Notes: a model not told the origin generated them from the letters alone. Counted from the stretch's first letter, positions 26,771-35,324 are shown. The stretch: DNA of 64,000 bases from Planctomycetia bacterium (GCA_026401035.1 JAPLNR010000062.1:78925-142924), one strand, 5' to 3'. Translations and numbers: made by a program.

Positions 26771-27544
26771 TTACAGCGGCCCGCTGATGCCGCCGTCCTT
26801 TCGCACGCGCCAGAAATGAATCGCCAGCAGGAGCGCGACGGCCAGCGGAATCGCGATGCAGTGGAGCACGTAGAAGCGGTTCAGCGTCTCTTCACCGACG
26901 AACCGGGCTCCGAGCAGTCCGAAGCGGGCGTCGGACGCGTCGGTGATCATGTCGATGCCGCCGATCGTGAGCAGCTGCTGGCCCGGCCCCTCGTATCCGA
27001 GAATCGGGGTCGCACGGGCCATGTTGGAGCCCACCGTGATGGCCCAGATCGCGAGCTGATCCCAGGGGAGCAGGTAGCCCGTGAACGAGAGGAGCAGCGT
27101 CAGCAGGAGCAGGATCACGCCGATCACCCAGTTGAATTCCCGCGGCGGCTTGTAACTGCCCGTCAGAAAGACGCGATACATGTGGAGCCACGTCGTGATC
27201 ACCATCGCATGCGCGCCCCAGCGGTGCAATTCGCGGAGGATGCCCAGGCTCGTAACGTCGCGGAGGGCGAGAATGTCGTTGTAGGCCCATTCGAGCGTGG
27301 GGCGGTAGTAAAACATCAGCAGCACGCCCGTGACCGTCTCGACCAGAAACAGGAAGAAGGTCACGCCTCCCATGCACCACGTGAACGAGAGAGCGATCCC
27401 CTGCTTCTTGATCGAGACCGGATGCAGATGCAGGAAGAAGTTCGTGAGCATCACCACGATCCGATTCCGCCGGTCGAGCGGCATCGGATGGCGGAAGATG
27501 CTCTTCCAGATCTGGGAGTTGCGGATGGTTTCGCCGATGGCCAT
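26771..27544 (-). CDS. Cytochrome b6-type subunit
   Basis: This 257-residue protein has four membrane helices. Haem ligands are spaced as in cytochrome b6: His 107 and His 121 (in [18 protein letters not shown], 13 between) and a second pair 14 apart in VLHCIAIPL...[12 protein letters not shown]. The C-terminus [10 protein letters not shown] matches b6. Cys 57 in [11 protein letters not shown] aligns with the cysteine that binds the extra haem c (c-n) of b6f complexes, by my reading of the alignment. It transfers electrons from quinol across the membrane. The ATG at 27544 gives the b6-like N-terminus; longer reading frames upstream overlap the Rieske gene. Confidence 0.9.
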   Translation of the reverse strand: MAIGETIRNSQIWKSIFRHPMPLDRRNRIVVMLTNFFLHLHPVSIKKQGIALSFTWCMGGVTFFLFLVETVTGVLLMFYYRPTLEWAYNDILALRDVTSLGILRELHRWGAHAMVITTWLHMYRVFLTGSYKPPREFNWVIGVILLLLTLLLSFTGYLLPWDQLAIWAITVGSNMARATPILGYEGPGQQLLTIGGIDMITDASDARFGLLGARFVGEETLNRFYVLHCIAIPLAVALLLAIHFWRVRKDGGISGPL

Positions 27545-27558
27545 GGAGCAGGTGATTC

Positions 27559-28617
27559 CTAGACGTTGATGTACGATTCCGAGTCGCCCCACTGGCCGAG
27601 TTCCTCTTGGAACGAACGGCTCTTGTCGACCTCGAGTTGGCCGTCATCTCCGACCCGGATTGCATACCGCTCGAGCGGCCGCGGCGCCGGGCCTTCGAAA
27701 TTGACGCCGTCCTTGTAGAAGCCGCTGCCATGGCAGGGGCATTTGAATTTCTGTTCGGCTTCCAGCCAGTTGGGCGTGCAGCCGAGATGGGTGCAGACGG
27801 TCTTCAACGCGTAAATCTGCTGCTGCCCCTGCACTTCGCTGTTGACGACCCAAACGCCGTACTGAGCGACGTATTTCGTCTCGACACGGCCTGCGGGAAA
27901 GCCTTCCTTGAAGCCGACCTTGAATCGGCTCGGCGGCTCGGCCAGCACGTTGGGAAACATGAACCTGGCCAGGCCGAGCGTGAACAGCCCGCCGGTGATG
28001 GACAGTGCGGTAAAGCCCATCGCCATAAACGAGCCGAGCGCGAGCTGGAGGAAACTGCGGCGGTCTTCCTCCGCCTCGGCAGCCTTCTTGGTCACGGGCT
28101 TTGCGGGCTTCGGCGGCACAGCCCGGGCTACCGGGGCAGCCTTGGCAGGCGCTTCGGCGGCCGGCTTCGGACGCGGTGGGGATTTCGGCGGCGGTGCGTC
28201 GGCCTTGCTGACGGGGCCGGGCTTTGCGCCGGATCGGGCGGCGGCAAGGATGCTCGCCGTATCGCGGGCAACGGCGGCCTTCGGGGCCGCTGGCTTCGCA
28301 GCCGGCGTTGCCTTGGCGGCTGGTTTATCAGCAATTGGCTTTGCGGCCGGCTTCGCGGCAGGAGCCGCCGCGGCAGCCCCCCCCTTGGCCCTGGCCTGTG
28401 CCATGATCTCGGCAACACTCGGCCGGCCACCGGCAGCGGGCTTGGGAGCGGCAGCCTTCGCGGCGGGCTTGGCGGCAGGAACTGCCGGGGCTTCATCGGG
28501 CAACGGTTCGGCTGCTGCTGACACTGGTGTGGTTTCTACCCCACCAGCCGCGGCCTCTTTTTGCGCACGTGCCGCCGCCAAAATCTCCGCAACCGACAAT
28601 TTCTTCTTTTCAGCCAT
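27559..28617 (-). CDS. Rieske iron-sulfur protein with repetitive N-terminal extension
   Basis: This 352-residue protein has its 2Fe-2S domain at the C-terminus, with [10 protein letters not shown] and CPCHGSGF providing two Cys and two His ligands. A single anchor helix (about 165-195) precedes it. The first 150 residues are an Ala/Pro/Lys-rich, low-complexity tail containing three copies of a 12-residue motif ([34 protein letters not shown]). This extension lies on the cytoplasmic side and is absent from ordinary Rieske proteins. It is the first gene of the bc operon, with a promoter at 28761-28788. The ATG at 28617 gives the motif at residue 8; an alternative start is at 28644. Confidence 0.9.
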   Translation of the reverse strand: MAEKKKLSVAEILAAARAQKEAAAGGVETTPVSAAAEPLPDEAPAVPAAKPAAKAAAPKPAAGGRPSVAEIMAQARAKGGAAAAAPAAKPAAKPIADKPAAKATPAAKPAAPKAAVARDTASILAAARSGAKPGPVSKADAPPPKSPPRPKPAAEAPAKAAPVARAVPPKPAKPVTKKAAEAEEDRRSFLQLALGSFMAMGFTALSITGGLFTLGLARFMFPNVLAEPPSRFKVGFKEGFPAGRVETKYVAQYGVWVVNSEVQGQQQIYALKTVCTHLGCTPNWLEAEQKFKCPCHGSGFYKDGVNFEGPAPRPLERYAIRVGDDGQLEVDKSRSFQEELGQWGDSESYINV

Positions 28618-28730
28618 CTCTGCGCCTCGGCGTTTCCCCGCCACAATCAGCCGGCCACGACCACCCGGCCAGCCCTGCTTTGGGGAAGCAAAAACGGTCC
28701 AAAAACATCGTTTTCCAACGTCTTTGGAGG

Positions 28731-28752
28731 GTTCGTGATTTTTTTCACGAAC
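28731..28752. promoter_or_regulatory. Palindromic operator candidate at the bc operon start
   Basis: GTTCGTGA and TCACGAAC form an exact eight-base inverted repeat around a six-thymine spacer. The core GTGA-N6-TCAC is the half-site layout of CRP/FNR-family regulators. It sits just downstream of the -10 box of the Rieske promoter on the minus strand, at about the transcription start, a position that favours repression. It could also fold as a hairpin followed by a thymine run on the plus strand, but no plus-strand gene ends there. Confidence 0.5.
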
Positions 28753-28760
28753 TCCTTTTT

Positions 28761-28788
28761 ACTGTATCGACCACGGCAGAGGTGTCAA
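28761..28788 (-). promoter_or_regulatory. Sigma-70-type promoter of the bc/oxidase operon
   Basis: On the minus strand TTGACA (28788-28783) is followed after 16 bases by TACAGT (28766-28761), a near-consensus -35/-10 pair. Transcription would start near 28753, giving a leader of about 136 bases before the Rieske start. This is the only clear promoter found upstream of the roughly 21-kb respiratory gene run. Confidence 0.6.
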
Positions 28789-28903
28789 CGTCAGACCGTC
28801 TCGAATTGCCCCAAAACATCGCCCCGCCTTGCCCAGTCGGTAGCCGGGCCGCCACAATCCGCCGCCGACGTCGCCCTGCCGCCATCCTGGAAGGAATCAG
28901 CCC

Positions 28904-30226
28904 TTGTCCGCATCCCGCCGAGTTTTGGTCGTTGGCAGCGGCGGCCGCGAACACGCCCTGGCTTGGAAACTGATTCGCGACGGCGCCGAAGTGCTGGTCG
29001 CCCCCGGAAACGCGGGCACGGCGGCCATTGCCGAAAATGTGCCCGTCTCCGCCACCGATATTCCCGGGCTTTTGAAACTGGCCCAGGATCGCGGCGTCGA
29101 CCTCACCGTCGTCGGGCCCGAAGCGCCGTTGGTGGCGGGCATCGTCGATGCCTTCACCGCCGCCGGGCTGCGGATCTTCGGTCCCACCGCTCGGGCGGCC
29201 CAACTCGAGGGCAGCAAGATCTTCTGCAAGCAGATCCTCCACCGCGGCGACGTGCCGACGGCCATGTTCCAGGAATTTCGTTCCGTGGCGGCCGCCCGTG
29301 AATTTCTCGAGGCCCGCGAGGACATGCCGGTGGTCGTGAAGGCCGATGGCCTGGCGGCCGGCAAGGGTGTGTTTGTCTGCGGCGACCGCGCCGTCGCGCT
29401 CGAAGCGATCGCATCGCTCGGCAGCGATCCCCAGTTTGCCGCCGCCGCCAAGGGCATCCTCATCGAGGAAAAACTCGATGGCGTGGAAGTGAGCGTCATG
29501 GCGATCACCGACGGCCGGACGATCGTCACGCTGCCTCCGCTGCAGGATCACAAGGCCGCCTACGATGGCGACCAGGGGCCCAACACCGGCGGCATGGGTG
29601 CCTACTGCCCGACGCCATTCGTCGACCCGGAGTTGCTCGCCGATATCGAGGCGCGGATTCTCGTGCCCACGGTCCATGCAATGCGCCGCGCAAAGGTGCC
29701 GTTTCAAGGCGTGCTCTACGCGGGATTGATGCTGACCGCGCAGGGTCCGAAGGTGCTGGAGTTCAACGCCCGTTTCGGCGACCCCGAATGCGAGGCGCTG
29801 CTCGTCCGGCTGGAATCGAGCCTGCTCGACCTGCTCGACGCCACCGCCGACCGCCGGCTGGAGACGGTGGAACCGCCCATCTGGCGGGACGGCGCGAGCG
29901 TGACGGTGGTGATGGCGGCCGAAGGCTACCCCGGCCCGGTCGAGAAGGGCCGGCCGATCCGCGGCCTCGAGGCGGCGGCGGCCATCGAAGGGGTGCAGGT
30001 ATTTCACGCCGCGACCAAACTTGTCGACGGCGCGGTGCTCTGCGACGGTGGCCGCACGCTCGCCGTGACGGCCGTGGGCGATTCGCTCCCCAGGGCAAAA
30101 CTGCTGGCCTACACGGCCGTTAAGGAAATCCGCTGGCCGGGCGCATGGTGCCGCAAGGACATCTCCGACAAGGCGCTGGCCTTCGAACTCTCGGCCGCGA
30201 GCATGGATTCGGGGACGGCTGAATGA
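28904..30226 (+). CDS. purD: Phosphoribosylamine-glycine ligase
   Basis: This 440-residue GARS enzyme makes glycinamide ribonucleotide in purine synthesis. The N-terminus VLVVGSGGREHALAWKL is diagnostic. ATP-grasp elements include VVKADGLAAGKGVFVC and HKAAYDGDQGPNTGGMGAYCP, followed by EFNARFGDPECEALL. The start is TTG at 28904, with GGAAGGAA about nine bases upstream; no ATG or GTG gives a better N-terminus. The stop overlaps the start of the next gene (ATGA). It is divergent from the Rieske gene, across a 286-base control region. Confidence 0.95.
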   Translation: MSASRRVLVVGSGGREHALAWKLIRDGAEVLVAPGNAGTAAIAENVPVSATDIPGLLKLAQDRGVDLTVVGPEAPLVAGIVDAFTAAGLRIFGPTARAAQLEGSKIFCKQILHRGDVPTAMFQEFRSVAAAREFLEAREDMPVVVKADGLAAGKGVFVCGDRAVALEAIASLGSDPQFAAAAKGILIEEKLDGVEVSVMAITDGRTIVTLPPLQDHKAAYDGDQGPNTGGMGAYCPTPFVDPELLADIEARILVPTVHAMRRAKVPFQGVLYAGLMLTAQGPKVLEFNARFGDPECEALLVRLESSLLDLLDATADRRLETVEPPIWRDGASVTVVMAAEGYPGPVEKGRPIRGLEAAAAIEGVQVFHAATKLVDGAVLCDGGRTLAVTAVGDSLPRAKLLAYTAVKEIRWPGAWCRKDISDKALAFELSAASMDSGTAE

Positions 30227-31233
30227 AAATCCGCGTCGGCATCGTGGGGCTCGGGAGCCAGTGGGAAGCCCGCTACCTGCCCGCGCTCCGCTCGCTGGCC
30301 GACCGGTTCGAGGTCCGCGGCATCTGCGAGCAGGTGGCCCATCTGGCGCAGCGGGCCGCCGCCGAAATCGGCGCGGTGCCCGTTGACGGCTATCGGGCGC
30401 TCGCCTCACGCGATGACATCGACGCCATCCTCTACCTCTCCGATCAGTGGTATGGCGGCGCGCCGATCCTGGCCGCCTGCGACTTCGGCAAGGCGGTTTA
30501 CTCCGCGATCTCGTTTCCAGTCGACGCCGCGGAGGTGCAAATGCTCCGCCAGCGCGTGGAGGAATCCGGCATCGCCTTCATGGCCGAACTGCCGCGACGT
30601 CATGCGCCGGCGACGATCCGCCTCAAGGAGCTGATCGCCACGCGGCTCGGCCGGCCGCGCATGCTCTTCTGCCATCGCCGCGTGGCACACTCCGGCGGAT
30701 CAGCCGCCGCTCCACTCCGCGATCAGGCCAGCGAGGCCCGCGACCTGATGGAGTTGGTCGACTGGTGCCGCTACGTCGTCGGCGAGGAGCCGACGAGCGT
30801 GGTCGCGGTGCGGCACGCCGAAACCCCCGGGGCCGACGTTGACGACTACCAGATGATGAGCCTCGACTTCTCGCCGACTGGACGGCCCGGCGATGGCGTG
30901 CTCGCGCAGATCAGTTGCGGCTACTACATGCCCAGGCAATGGGAGGAGGCGGTCGGGTTCCGCCCGCCGCCCGCCCTGCAAGTCGTGTGCGAGAATGGCA
31001 TCGCCTTCATCGACCTGCCCTCGAACCTCGTCTGGTTCGACACGGCCGGCCGCCAACAGGAATCGCTGGAGAGCGAGCGGCCCGTCGGCGAGCACATGCT
31101 CGTGCAATTCCACCGCAAGGTGACGAGCCTCGTCCGCGCCGTGAGCGGCCTCGACGACTCCCTGCGGGCGATGCAGATCGTGCAGGCCGCCGCGGAGAGC
31201 CAGCGTGAAGGCCGCCGCGTCGTGATCGGCTAA
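30223..31233 (+). CDS. Gfo/Idh/MocA-family oxidoreductase
   Basis: This 336-residue protein has an N-terminal NAD(P)-binding Rossmann fold (VGIVGLGSQWEARYLPAL, residues 5-22; the usual second glycine is replaced), and a C-terminal alpha/beta domain as in glucose-fructose oxidoreductases. The catalytic Lys of the EKP motif is not clear: the matching region reads SAISFPVDAAEVQ, so it may lack the normal activity or use another residue. It overlaps purD by four bases. The substrate is unknown. Confidence 0.75.
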   Translation: MKIRVGIVGLGSQWEARYLPALRSLADRFEVRGICEQVAHLAQRAAAEIGAVPVDGYRALASRDDIDAILYLSDQWYGGAPILAACDFGKAVYSAISFPVDAAEVQMLRQRVEESGIAFMAELPRRHAPATIRLKELIATRLGRPRMLFCHRRVAHSGGSAAAPLRDQASEARDLMELVDWCRYVVGEEPTSVVAVRHAETPGADVDDYQMMSLDFSPTGRPGDGVLAQISCGYYMPRQWEEAVGFRPPPALQVVCENGIAFIDLPSNLVWFDTAGRQQESLESERPVGEHMLVQFHRKVTSLVRAVSGLDDSLRAMQIVQAAAESQREGRRVVIG

Positions 31234-31260
31234 GAAGCCGATGGCAGCCTGAAGGCGACC

Positions 31261-32334
31261 CTACTGAATCGCGGCCACGACGAGGTCGCCGATTTCTTTC
31301 GTGCCATGGCCCATCTTGCCGGCGGCCTGGCTTTTCATCTTCGTGCCGGTGATGTGGGCCACGGCCTTGTCGATTCTCGCGCCCGACTGCGGATAGCCGC
31401 TGTGCTCCAGCAGCATCGCCATGGCGTTGATCGCCGCGATCGGATTGATGACGTTTTGACCGGTGTACTTGGGGGCGCTGCCTCCCATCGGCTCGAACAT
31501 GCTCACGCCGCCCCGATCGGGATTGAGATTCGCGCCCGCGGCCACGCCCATGCCGCCCTGCAGAATGCCACCGAGATCCGTGATGATGTCGCCGAACATG
31601 TTGGTGGTGACGATCACGTCGTAGGCGTCGGGGTTTTTCACCATCCACATGCAGCAGGCGTCGACGTGGTTGTAGTCGGTCTTCACGTCGGGGTAGTCCT
31701 GGGCCACTTCCTGGAACGTCCGCCACCAGAGATCGTGGCCGTAGGTGAGGACGTTGGTCTTGGCGACGAGCGTGAGCGTCTTCTTGGGGCTGTTCCGCTT
31801 GCGGGTGTAATCGAACGCCCAGCGGATGCACCGCTCGCAGCCCTTTCGCGTGTAGACGGCCTGCTGCACCGCCACTTCGTCGGGCGTTCCCTTTTTGAGA
31901 TAGCCACCAACGCCACAGTAGAGATCCTCCGTGTTCTCGCGGACGACGACGAAGTCGATGTCCTTCGGGCCGCGTCCGGCCAGCGGCGTCTCGACGCCGG
32001 GGAGCAGTTTCACAGGGCGAAGATTGATGTACTGATCGAGTTTGAACCGCAGTTCGAGCAGCAGGCCCTTCTCGAGAATACCGGGGGCGACCTGCGGGTG
32101 GCCGATGGCGCCGAGGAAGATCGCGTCCTTGCCGCGGAGCAGGTCGAGGCCGCCCTCGGGAATGATCTCGCCGGTCTTGAGATAGCGGTCGCCGCCCCAG
32201 TCGAGCGTTTCGATCTCATAAGCGATGCCGTCGAGCCGGGAAACCGCCTCGAGCACCTTCATCGCCTCGGCCGTGACCTCGGGGCCCGTTCCGTCTCCGG
32301 GAAGGGCGGCAATCTTCAGCGTCTTCGAGGCCAT
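31261..32334 (-). CDS. leuB: 3-isopropylmalate dehydrogenase-like enzyme
   Basis: This 357-residue decarboxylating beta-hydroxyacid dehydrogenase begins [22 protein letters not shown]. It contains [27 protein letters not shown] (substrate-site arginines), [15 protein letters not shown], the metal-site region ([17 protein letters not shown]) and the nucleotide loop ([18 protein letters not shown]). It most resembles isopropylmalate dehydrogenase; tartrate or isocitrate dehydrogenase of the same family cannot be excluded from the sequence alone. It is convergent with the Gfo/Idh gene and stands alone, not in a leucine operon. Confidence 0.8.
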   Translation of the reverse strand: MASKTLKIAALPGDGTGPEVTAEAMKVLEAVSRLDGIAYEIETLDWGGDRYLKTGEIIPEGGLDLLRGKDAIFLGAIGHPQVAPGILEKGLLLELRFKLDQYINLRPVKLLPGVETPLAGRGPKDIDFVVVRENTEDLYCGVGGYLKKGTPDEVAVQQAVYTRKGCERCIRWAFDYTRKRNSPKKTLTLVAKTNVLTYGHDLWWRTFQEVAQDYPDVKTDYNHVDACCMWMVKNPDAYDVIVTTNMFGDIITDLGGILQGGMGVAAGANLNPDRGGVSMFEPMGGSAPKYTGQNVINPIAAINAMAMLLEHSGYPQSGARIDKAVAHITGTKMKSQAAGKMGHGTKEIGDLVVAAIQ

Positions 32335-32473
32335 GGGTGAGGGAACTCCGCGGGGCAGTGGGTGAAACGTGTGCGGAATCTAGCCGACGACCGCAGCGAG
32401 TGGAACCGCCCCGTGCGATTCCCGGAGGCCGGCAAACTCGCGAGCGTCAGGGATGCCGATCCTGTTCGGCACG

Positions 32474-32513
32474 CCCAGTGCGGCCCAGCGCCGCCCAGAG
32501 TGGCCCAGTGCCG
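32474..32513. repeat. Ten-base tandem repeat in the 492-base gap
   Basis: Four imperfect copies of a ten-base unit (CCCAGTGCGG and variants CCCAGCGCCG, CCCAGAGTGG, CCCAGTGCCG) run head to tail. The gap 32335-32826 holds no convincing gene; besides this it contains a dispersed repeat and a duplicated 44-base repeat. Confidence 0.55.
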
Positions 32514-32537
32514 CCAGCCCGCATTGGTCGCCGGGAC

Positions 32538-32639
32538 GGCAGAAGTCGCGTCGCGTGGATTTTTCGCACCGTCGTTGTGCGGCAGCGCTGACCTTGAACG
32601 AGCGAAAACTCCAATGCTCCTCGAGCTTCCGCCGATCCC
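32538..32639 (+). repeat. Dispersed ~100-base repeat, copy A
   Basis: This is the plus-strand partner of 14996-15096 (minus). Shared blocks include GGCAGAAGTC, TCGAGCTTC and GCCGATCCC. The copy here lies between two minus-strand genes and so opposes them in direction. One frame reads an R-A-K-T-P-M-L-L-E-L-P-P-I-P-like peptide that also appears in the other copy (RAKSPTLVELQPIP), probably by chance of DNA similarity. Confidence 0.6.
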
Positions 32640-32676
32640 GGCTCCTCAGGGCTCCTTCGTTTGAAGACCGCTTCAA

Positions 32677-32720
32677 CCGGCCGGAGGCCGGCAAGCGAAG
32701 CGGGGCCATGGATGGCCCGC
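32677..32720 (+). repeat. 44-base direct repeat, first copy
   Basis: The sequence beginning CCGGCCGGAGGCCGG and ending GATGGCCCGC is repeated exactly at 32772-32815. Inside it are two short inverted repeats (CCGG-type and GGGCC...GGCCC), so it can fold. It belongs to a REP-like class of palindromic repeats by appearance. Confidence 0.7.
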
Positions 32721-32771
32721 GCCGCGAGGAGAGCCCGCCGCAGAGCGCAGGGCTGGAGGCCCGGGTATCTT

Positions 32772-32815
32772 CCGGCCGGAGGCCGGCAAGCGAAGCGGGG
32801 CCATGGATGGCCCGC
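32772..32815 (+). repeat. 44-base direct repeat, second copy
   Basis: Identical to 32677-32720, 95 bases further on. It ends only 12 bases from the stop of the Zn-ribbon gene that is transcribed from the opposite strand, so it could also serve as a 3'-end stabilising hairpin for that transcript. Confidence 0.7.
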
Positions 32816-32826
32816 TTCGCGTACAA

Positions 32827-33162
32827 CTAGTTATTGCTGAAATCGAGCTGCTTGCCCGACTTGATACCGAGCGGATTCTTGACGAATCGCTGGCGGCAGT
32901 TGTCGCAGAGATCGAATCGCATCGACAGCGTGCCGTCGTCGAACAGGCCATCCTGGTCGGCCGAACGCTCATCGATGCTCTCCAGCAATTCCTGCATCTC
33001 CTCGAGATGATCTCCGTCTTCTTCGTTGCAGCAACTGCTGCCGTCGACGTGATTGCCGGTCATGTCATCGACCGCCGGAAACACCTCGATTTTCACGACA
33101 TGCCGCACATCGGAGTGCATGCTGATGGGGCGTTTGCAGATATCGCACGAGTAATGGAGCAT
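32827..33162 (-). CDS. Small protein with two CxxC zinc-binding pairs
   Basis: This 111-residue protein is probably soluble. It has CDIC near the start (residues 6-9) and LCDNC near residue 87, likely ligands of a single structural zinc, separated by an acidic stretch (CCNEEDGDHLEEMQELLESIDE). The tail ends with QRFVKNPLGI. No family is recognised; the form resembles small zinc-ribbon proteins conserved in planctomycetes. The ATG at 33162 is chosen because GGAG lies seven bases before it. It is divergent from the HNH protein gene. Confidence 0.68.
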   Translation of the reverse strand: MLHYSCDICKRPISMHSDVRHVVKIEVFPAVDDMTGNHVDGSSCCNEEDGDHLEEMQELLESIDERSADQDGLFDDGTLSMRFDLCDNCRQRFVKNPLGIKSGKQLDFSNN

Positions 33163-33377
33163 CGTTTTCTCCGGGTGAATCGGGGGGCAGAGCGCGGTCC
33201 CCGACGGGCGATCGTCGCTCGCTGCGTTGAGTGTGCCTGTAAGCTTCGTCCAAGGCAAGCCTTGAGCATGGCAGAATTGGCGGGCGAGTCTGGGCTATTT
33301 GGCACGCGATTGTCCGTCAGGCTAGACTATCGGGAAGTTCGGTCATGACCATGCGGCCATGTCCCAGAGGGGTTTGT

Positions 33378-34046
33378 ATGTCCGGTTTCGCTCCCGCGGC
33401 TCAGATCTCCGCACCGGCAACGTCAGTGCCCGGGGCGCTCGGTTTGAGCGTGCTCGTGCTCAACCGGTCGTTCGTGGCCGTGCACATCACCAACGTGCGA
33501 CGGGCGATCACGCTCCTCTTTCGCGAATTGGCCGAGGTGGTGCACATCGAGGAGGGGCAGTATGCGGCCTATTCGCTCGATACATGGCGGGAGCTCTCGG
33601 CTTTGCAGGCGTCGTTTCGCACGCCCGACCAAGACTGGGTGCAGGCCGTGGGCTACGAACTGCAGGCTCCGCGGGTGATCCGGCTCATCTCCTGCGATCG
33701 GGGACCGCGACAGGGGCTGCGGTTCAACCGCCGTAACGTCTTCGCCCGCGATGGAAACCTCTGCCAATATTGCGGCAAGCATTTTCCCACGAGTGAACTG
33801 TCGCTCGATCACGTGGTGCCCCGCAGTCGCGGCGGCAACACAAGCTGGGAAAACATCGTCTGCGCCTGCGTGGCCTGCAATGTCCGCAAGGGCGGCCGCA
33901 CGCCGCAGGAAGCCCGCATGCAGATGATTCGCCTGCCCGTGAAGCCGAAACGGAGTCCGCTGCTTTCGGTCAAACTCGGCAACCCGAAGTATCAGAGCTG
34001 GAAGAGCTTTGTCGACACCGCCTACTGGCTCGTCGACCTCCGTTAG
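33378..34046 (+). CDS. HNH endonuclease family protein
   Basis: This 222-residue protein has an N-terminal domain with VLVLNRSFVAVHITNVRRAITLLF and then an HNH nuclease domain (about 125-180): RRNVFARDGNLCQYCGKHF, LSLDHVVPRSRGG, NIVCACVACNVRKGGRTP. The two CxxC pairs hold zinc, and DHV...N supplies the active site. Proteins of this form are common single-copy genes in several phyla and are not tied to a mobile element here. AGAGGGG lies upstream of the ATG. The true substrate is unknown. Confidence 0.88.
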   Translation: MSGFAPAAQISAPATSVPGALGLSVLVLNRSFVAVHITNVRRAITLLFRELAEVVHIEEGQYAAYSLDTWRELSALQASFRTPDQDWVQAVGYELQAPRVIRLISCDRGPRQGLRFNRRNVFARDGNLCQYCGKHFPTSELSLDHVVPRSRGGNTSWENIVCACVACNVRKGGRTPQEARMQMIRLPVKPKRSPLLSVKLGNPKYQSWKSFVDTAYWLVDLR

Positions 34047-34083
34047 CCGCCACGGACAACATCGCCGGGAGGGCGAGGTTTTC

Positions 34084-34124
34084 GTGAGCCTTCATAAAGC
34101 TCACCGAAGCTCTGTGAGCCTCGG
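34084..34124. terminator. Paired hairpins between convergent genes
   Basis: Two stem-loops lie end to end: GTGAGC/GCTCAC (34084-34104, six bases) and CCGAAGCTC/GAGCCTCGG (34104-34124, eight of nine pairs around TGT). They separate the HNH gene from the convergent ferredoxin gene. Neither has a long thymine run, so termination efficiency is uncertain. Confidence 0.4.
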
Positions 34125-34129
34125 TGACA

Positions 34130-34402
34130 CTAGCAGAGGGGGTCTTTTTTCTCGGTGATCACCGGGAGTTGCGGGGACATCTCGGCGTTGAGTGCCGTGA
34201 AATCCTTCCACTCCGCGGGCAGGTTGTCCTCGTGGAAGATCGCCTCGACCGGGCATTCGGGGACGCACGCCTCGCAGTCGATGCACTCGTCGGGGTGGAT
34301 GTAGACCATTTTGTCACCCTCGTAGAAGCACTCGACGGGACAAACCACCACGCAGTCGGTGTACTTGCAGGCGAAACAGGGTTCGGCGACGACGTGCGTC
34401 AT
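34130..34402 (-). CDS. fdxA: Ferredoxin with 3Fe-4S and 4Fe-4S clusters (FdxA type)
   Basis: This 90-residue protein carries [14 protein letters not shown], the C-x2-C-x4-C-x3-CP arrangement typical of a three-iron cluster, and [12 protein letters not shown], a regular four-iron motif. The C-terminal extension (about 55-90) is also typical of FdxA. It should be a small cytoplasmic electron carrier. The ATG at 34402 is preceded by AAGGAG, and a strong promoter lies at 34461-34489, so it is probably expressed as a single gene. Confidence 0.93.
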   Translation of the reverse strand: MTHVVAEPCFACKYTDCVVVCPVECFYEGDKMVYIHPDECIDCEACVPECPVEAIFHEDNLPAEWKDFTALNAEMSPQLPVITEKKDPLC

Positions 34403-34460
34403 GATCAAAAACTCCTTGGGAAGCTTGAAATCCTTGGTGACTGGCCGATCAACAGCGCGA

Positions 34461-34489
34461 ATCCTAGGTTGATCCAGGAAACCTGTCAA
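34461..34489 (-). promoter_or_regulatory. Sigma-70-type promoter of the ferredoxin gene
   Basis: On the minus strand TTGACA (34489-34484) and TAGGAT (34466-34461) are 17 bases apart. They lie about 60 bases upstream of the ferredoxin start. No other gene on this strand lies immediately upstream. Confidence 0.65.
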
Positions 34490-34658
34490 CGAATCAGGAA
34501 TCGGCATTTTAGCCCGGTTTCGTGAGCCGGCCGGGAATGACATTGGTGCCACGGCGAAGGGGGCTCTATGATTTCGGATGGCGGGCCTATTTTCGCTGTC
34601 AGGGACGGAAATTGGCCGTTGTCGCGGGCAACCAACGCGATCGCCCACAGGGTGTGCC

Positions 34659-35318
34659 ATGACCGTCGTTGGAGAGTCGGAAAAAGGTGCGATCGGCTCG
34701 GCCGCAGCGGCCCCGCTGGCGGCTGCCTCGGCCCAAGACCGTCAACTCGTACAGGCCTGCCTGGCATCGACAGCCGGCGCCTGGGATGAGTTCGTGGGAC
34801 GATTCGCCGGCCTGCTCGGTCACGTCGTTGACCGGACGACCGCCCAGCGACACCGGTCGCTTTCCTCCGCCGACCGTGACGACCTGATCGCCGAGGTCCT
34901 CGTCGAATTGCTCAAGAACGACGCCGCGGCGTTGCGGGCTTTCGCCGGCCGATCCTCCCTGCCGACGTATCTGACGGTGATCGCGCGACGGGTCGCCGTG
35001 CGGGCGCTCTGTCGCGAACCGGAATCAACGCGGTCCGGTCAGCAGGCTCACGGAACGCAGCCCGCGCTCGAGCCGCAGCCGGCGGACCGCCGGAACGCCG
35101 AACGCGATCTCATCGACCGAGAGGAGATCGAGGTGCTGCTTTGCAGGCTCGATGAGTCTGAGGCCCGGCTCGTGCGGCTCCACCATCTCGAGTCGCGCAG
35201 CTACGGCGAGATCAGCCGGATCACGGGGCTACCGATCGGCTCGATCGGCCCGGCCCTTTCCAGGGCGCGGCAGAAGATGCGCGAGAGCCCCGCCGCCGGC
35301 GGTGTGGCGACCGGTTGA
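34659..35318 (+). CDS. RNA polymerase sigma factor of the ECF type
   Basis: This 219-residue protein has a sigma region 2-like part ([18 protein letters not shown]...[15 protein letters not shown], about 30-85; then [17 protein letters not shown], about 105-120) and region 4 with a helix-turn-helix ([39 protein letters not shown], about 165-210, read in parts). A Gln/Ala-rich linker lies between. It should direct transcription of a small regulon. No anti-sigma factor lies beside it, but the next gene is a minus-strand lipoprotein. The ATG at 34659 is chosen over an upstream start because it gives the usual N-terminus. Confidence 0.82.
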   Translation: MTVVGESEKGAIGSAAAAPLAAASAQDRQLVQACLASTAGAWDEFVGRFAGLLGHVVDRTTAQRHRSLSSADRDDLIAEVLVELLKNDAAALRAFAGRSSLPTYLTVIARRVAVRALCREPESTRSGQQAHGTQPALEPQPADRRNAERDLIDREEIEVLLCRLDESEARLVRLHHLESRSYGEISRITGLPIGSIGPALSRARQKMRESPAAGGVATG

Positions 35319-35324
35319 GTGGCC

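Noticed and set aside
28731..28760. Rho-independent terminator on the plus strand (hairpin plus thymine run)
   Set aside because: No plus-strand gene ends upstream. The palindrome lies at the start of the minus-strand bc operon, so an operator is the better explanation.
32677..32815. CRISPR array
   Set aside because: Only two copies of a 44-base unit exist, with one spacer of 51 bases and no cas genes nearby.
32337..32826. Small plus-strand frames of 80-125 codons in the gap after the leuB-like gene
   Set aside because: They are made of repeats; the peptide similarity to a frame near 15 kb follows from the shared dispersed DNA repeat.
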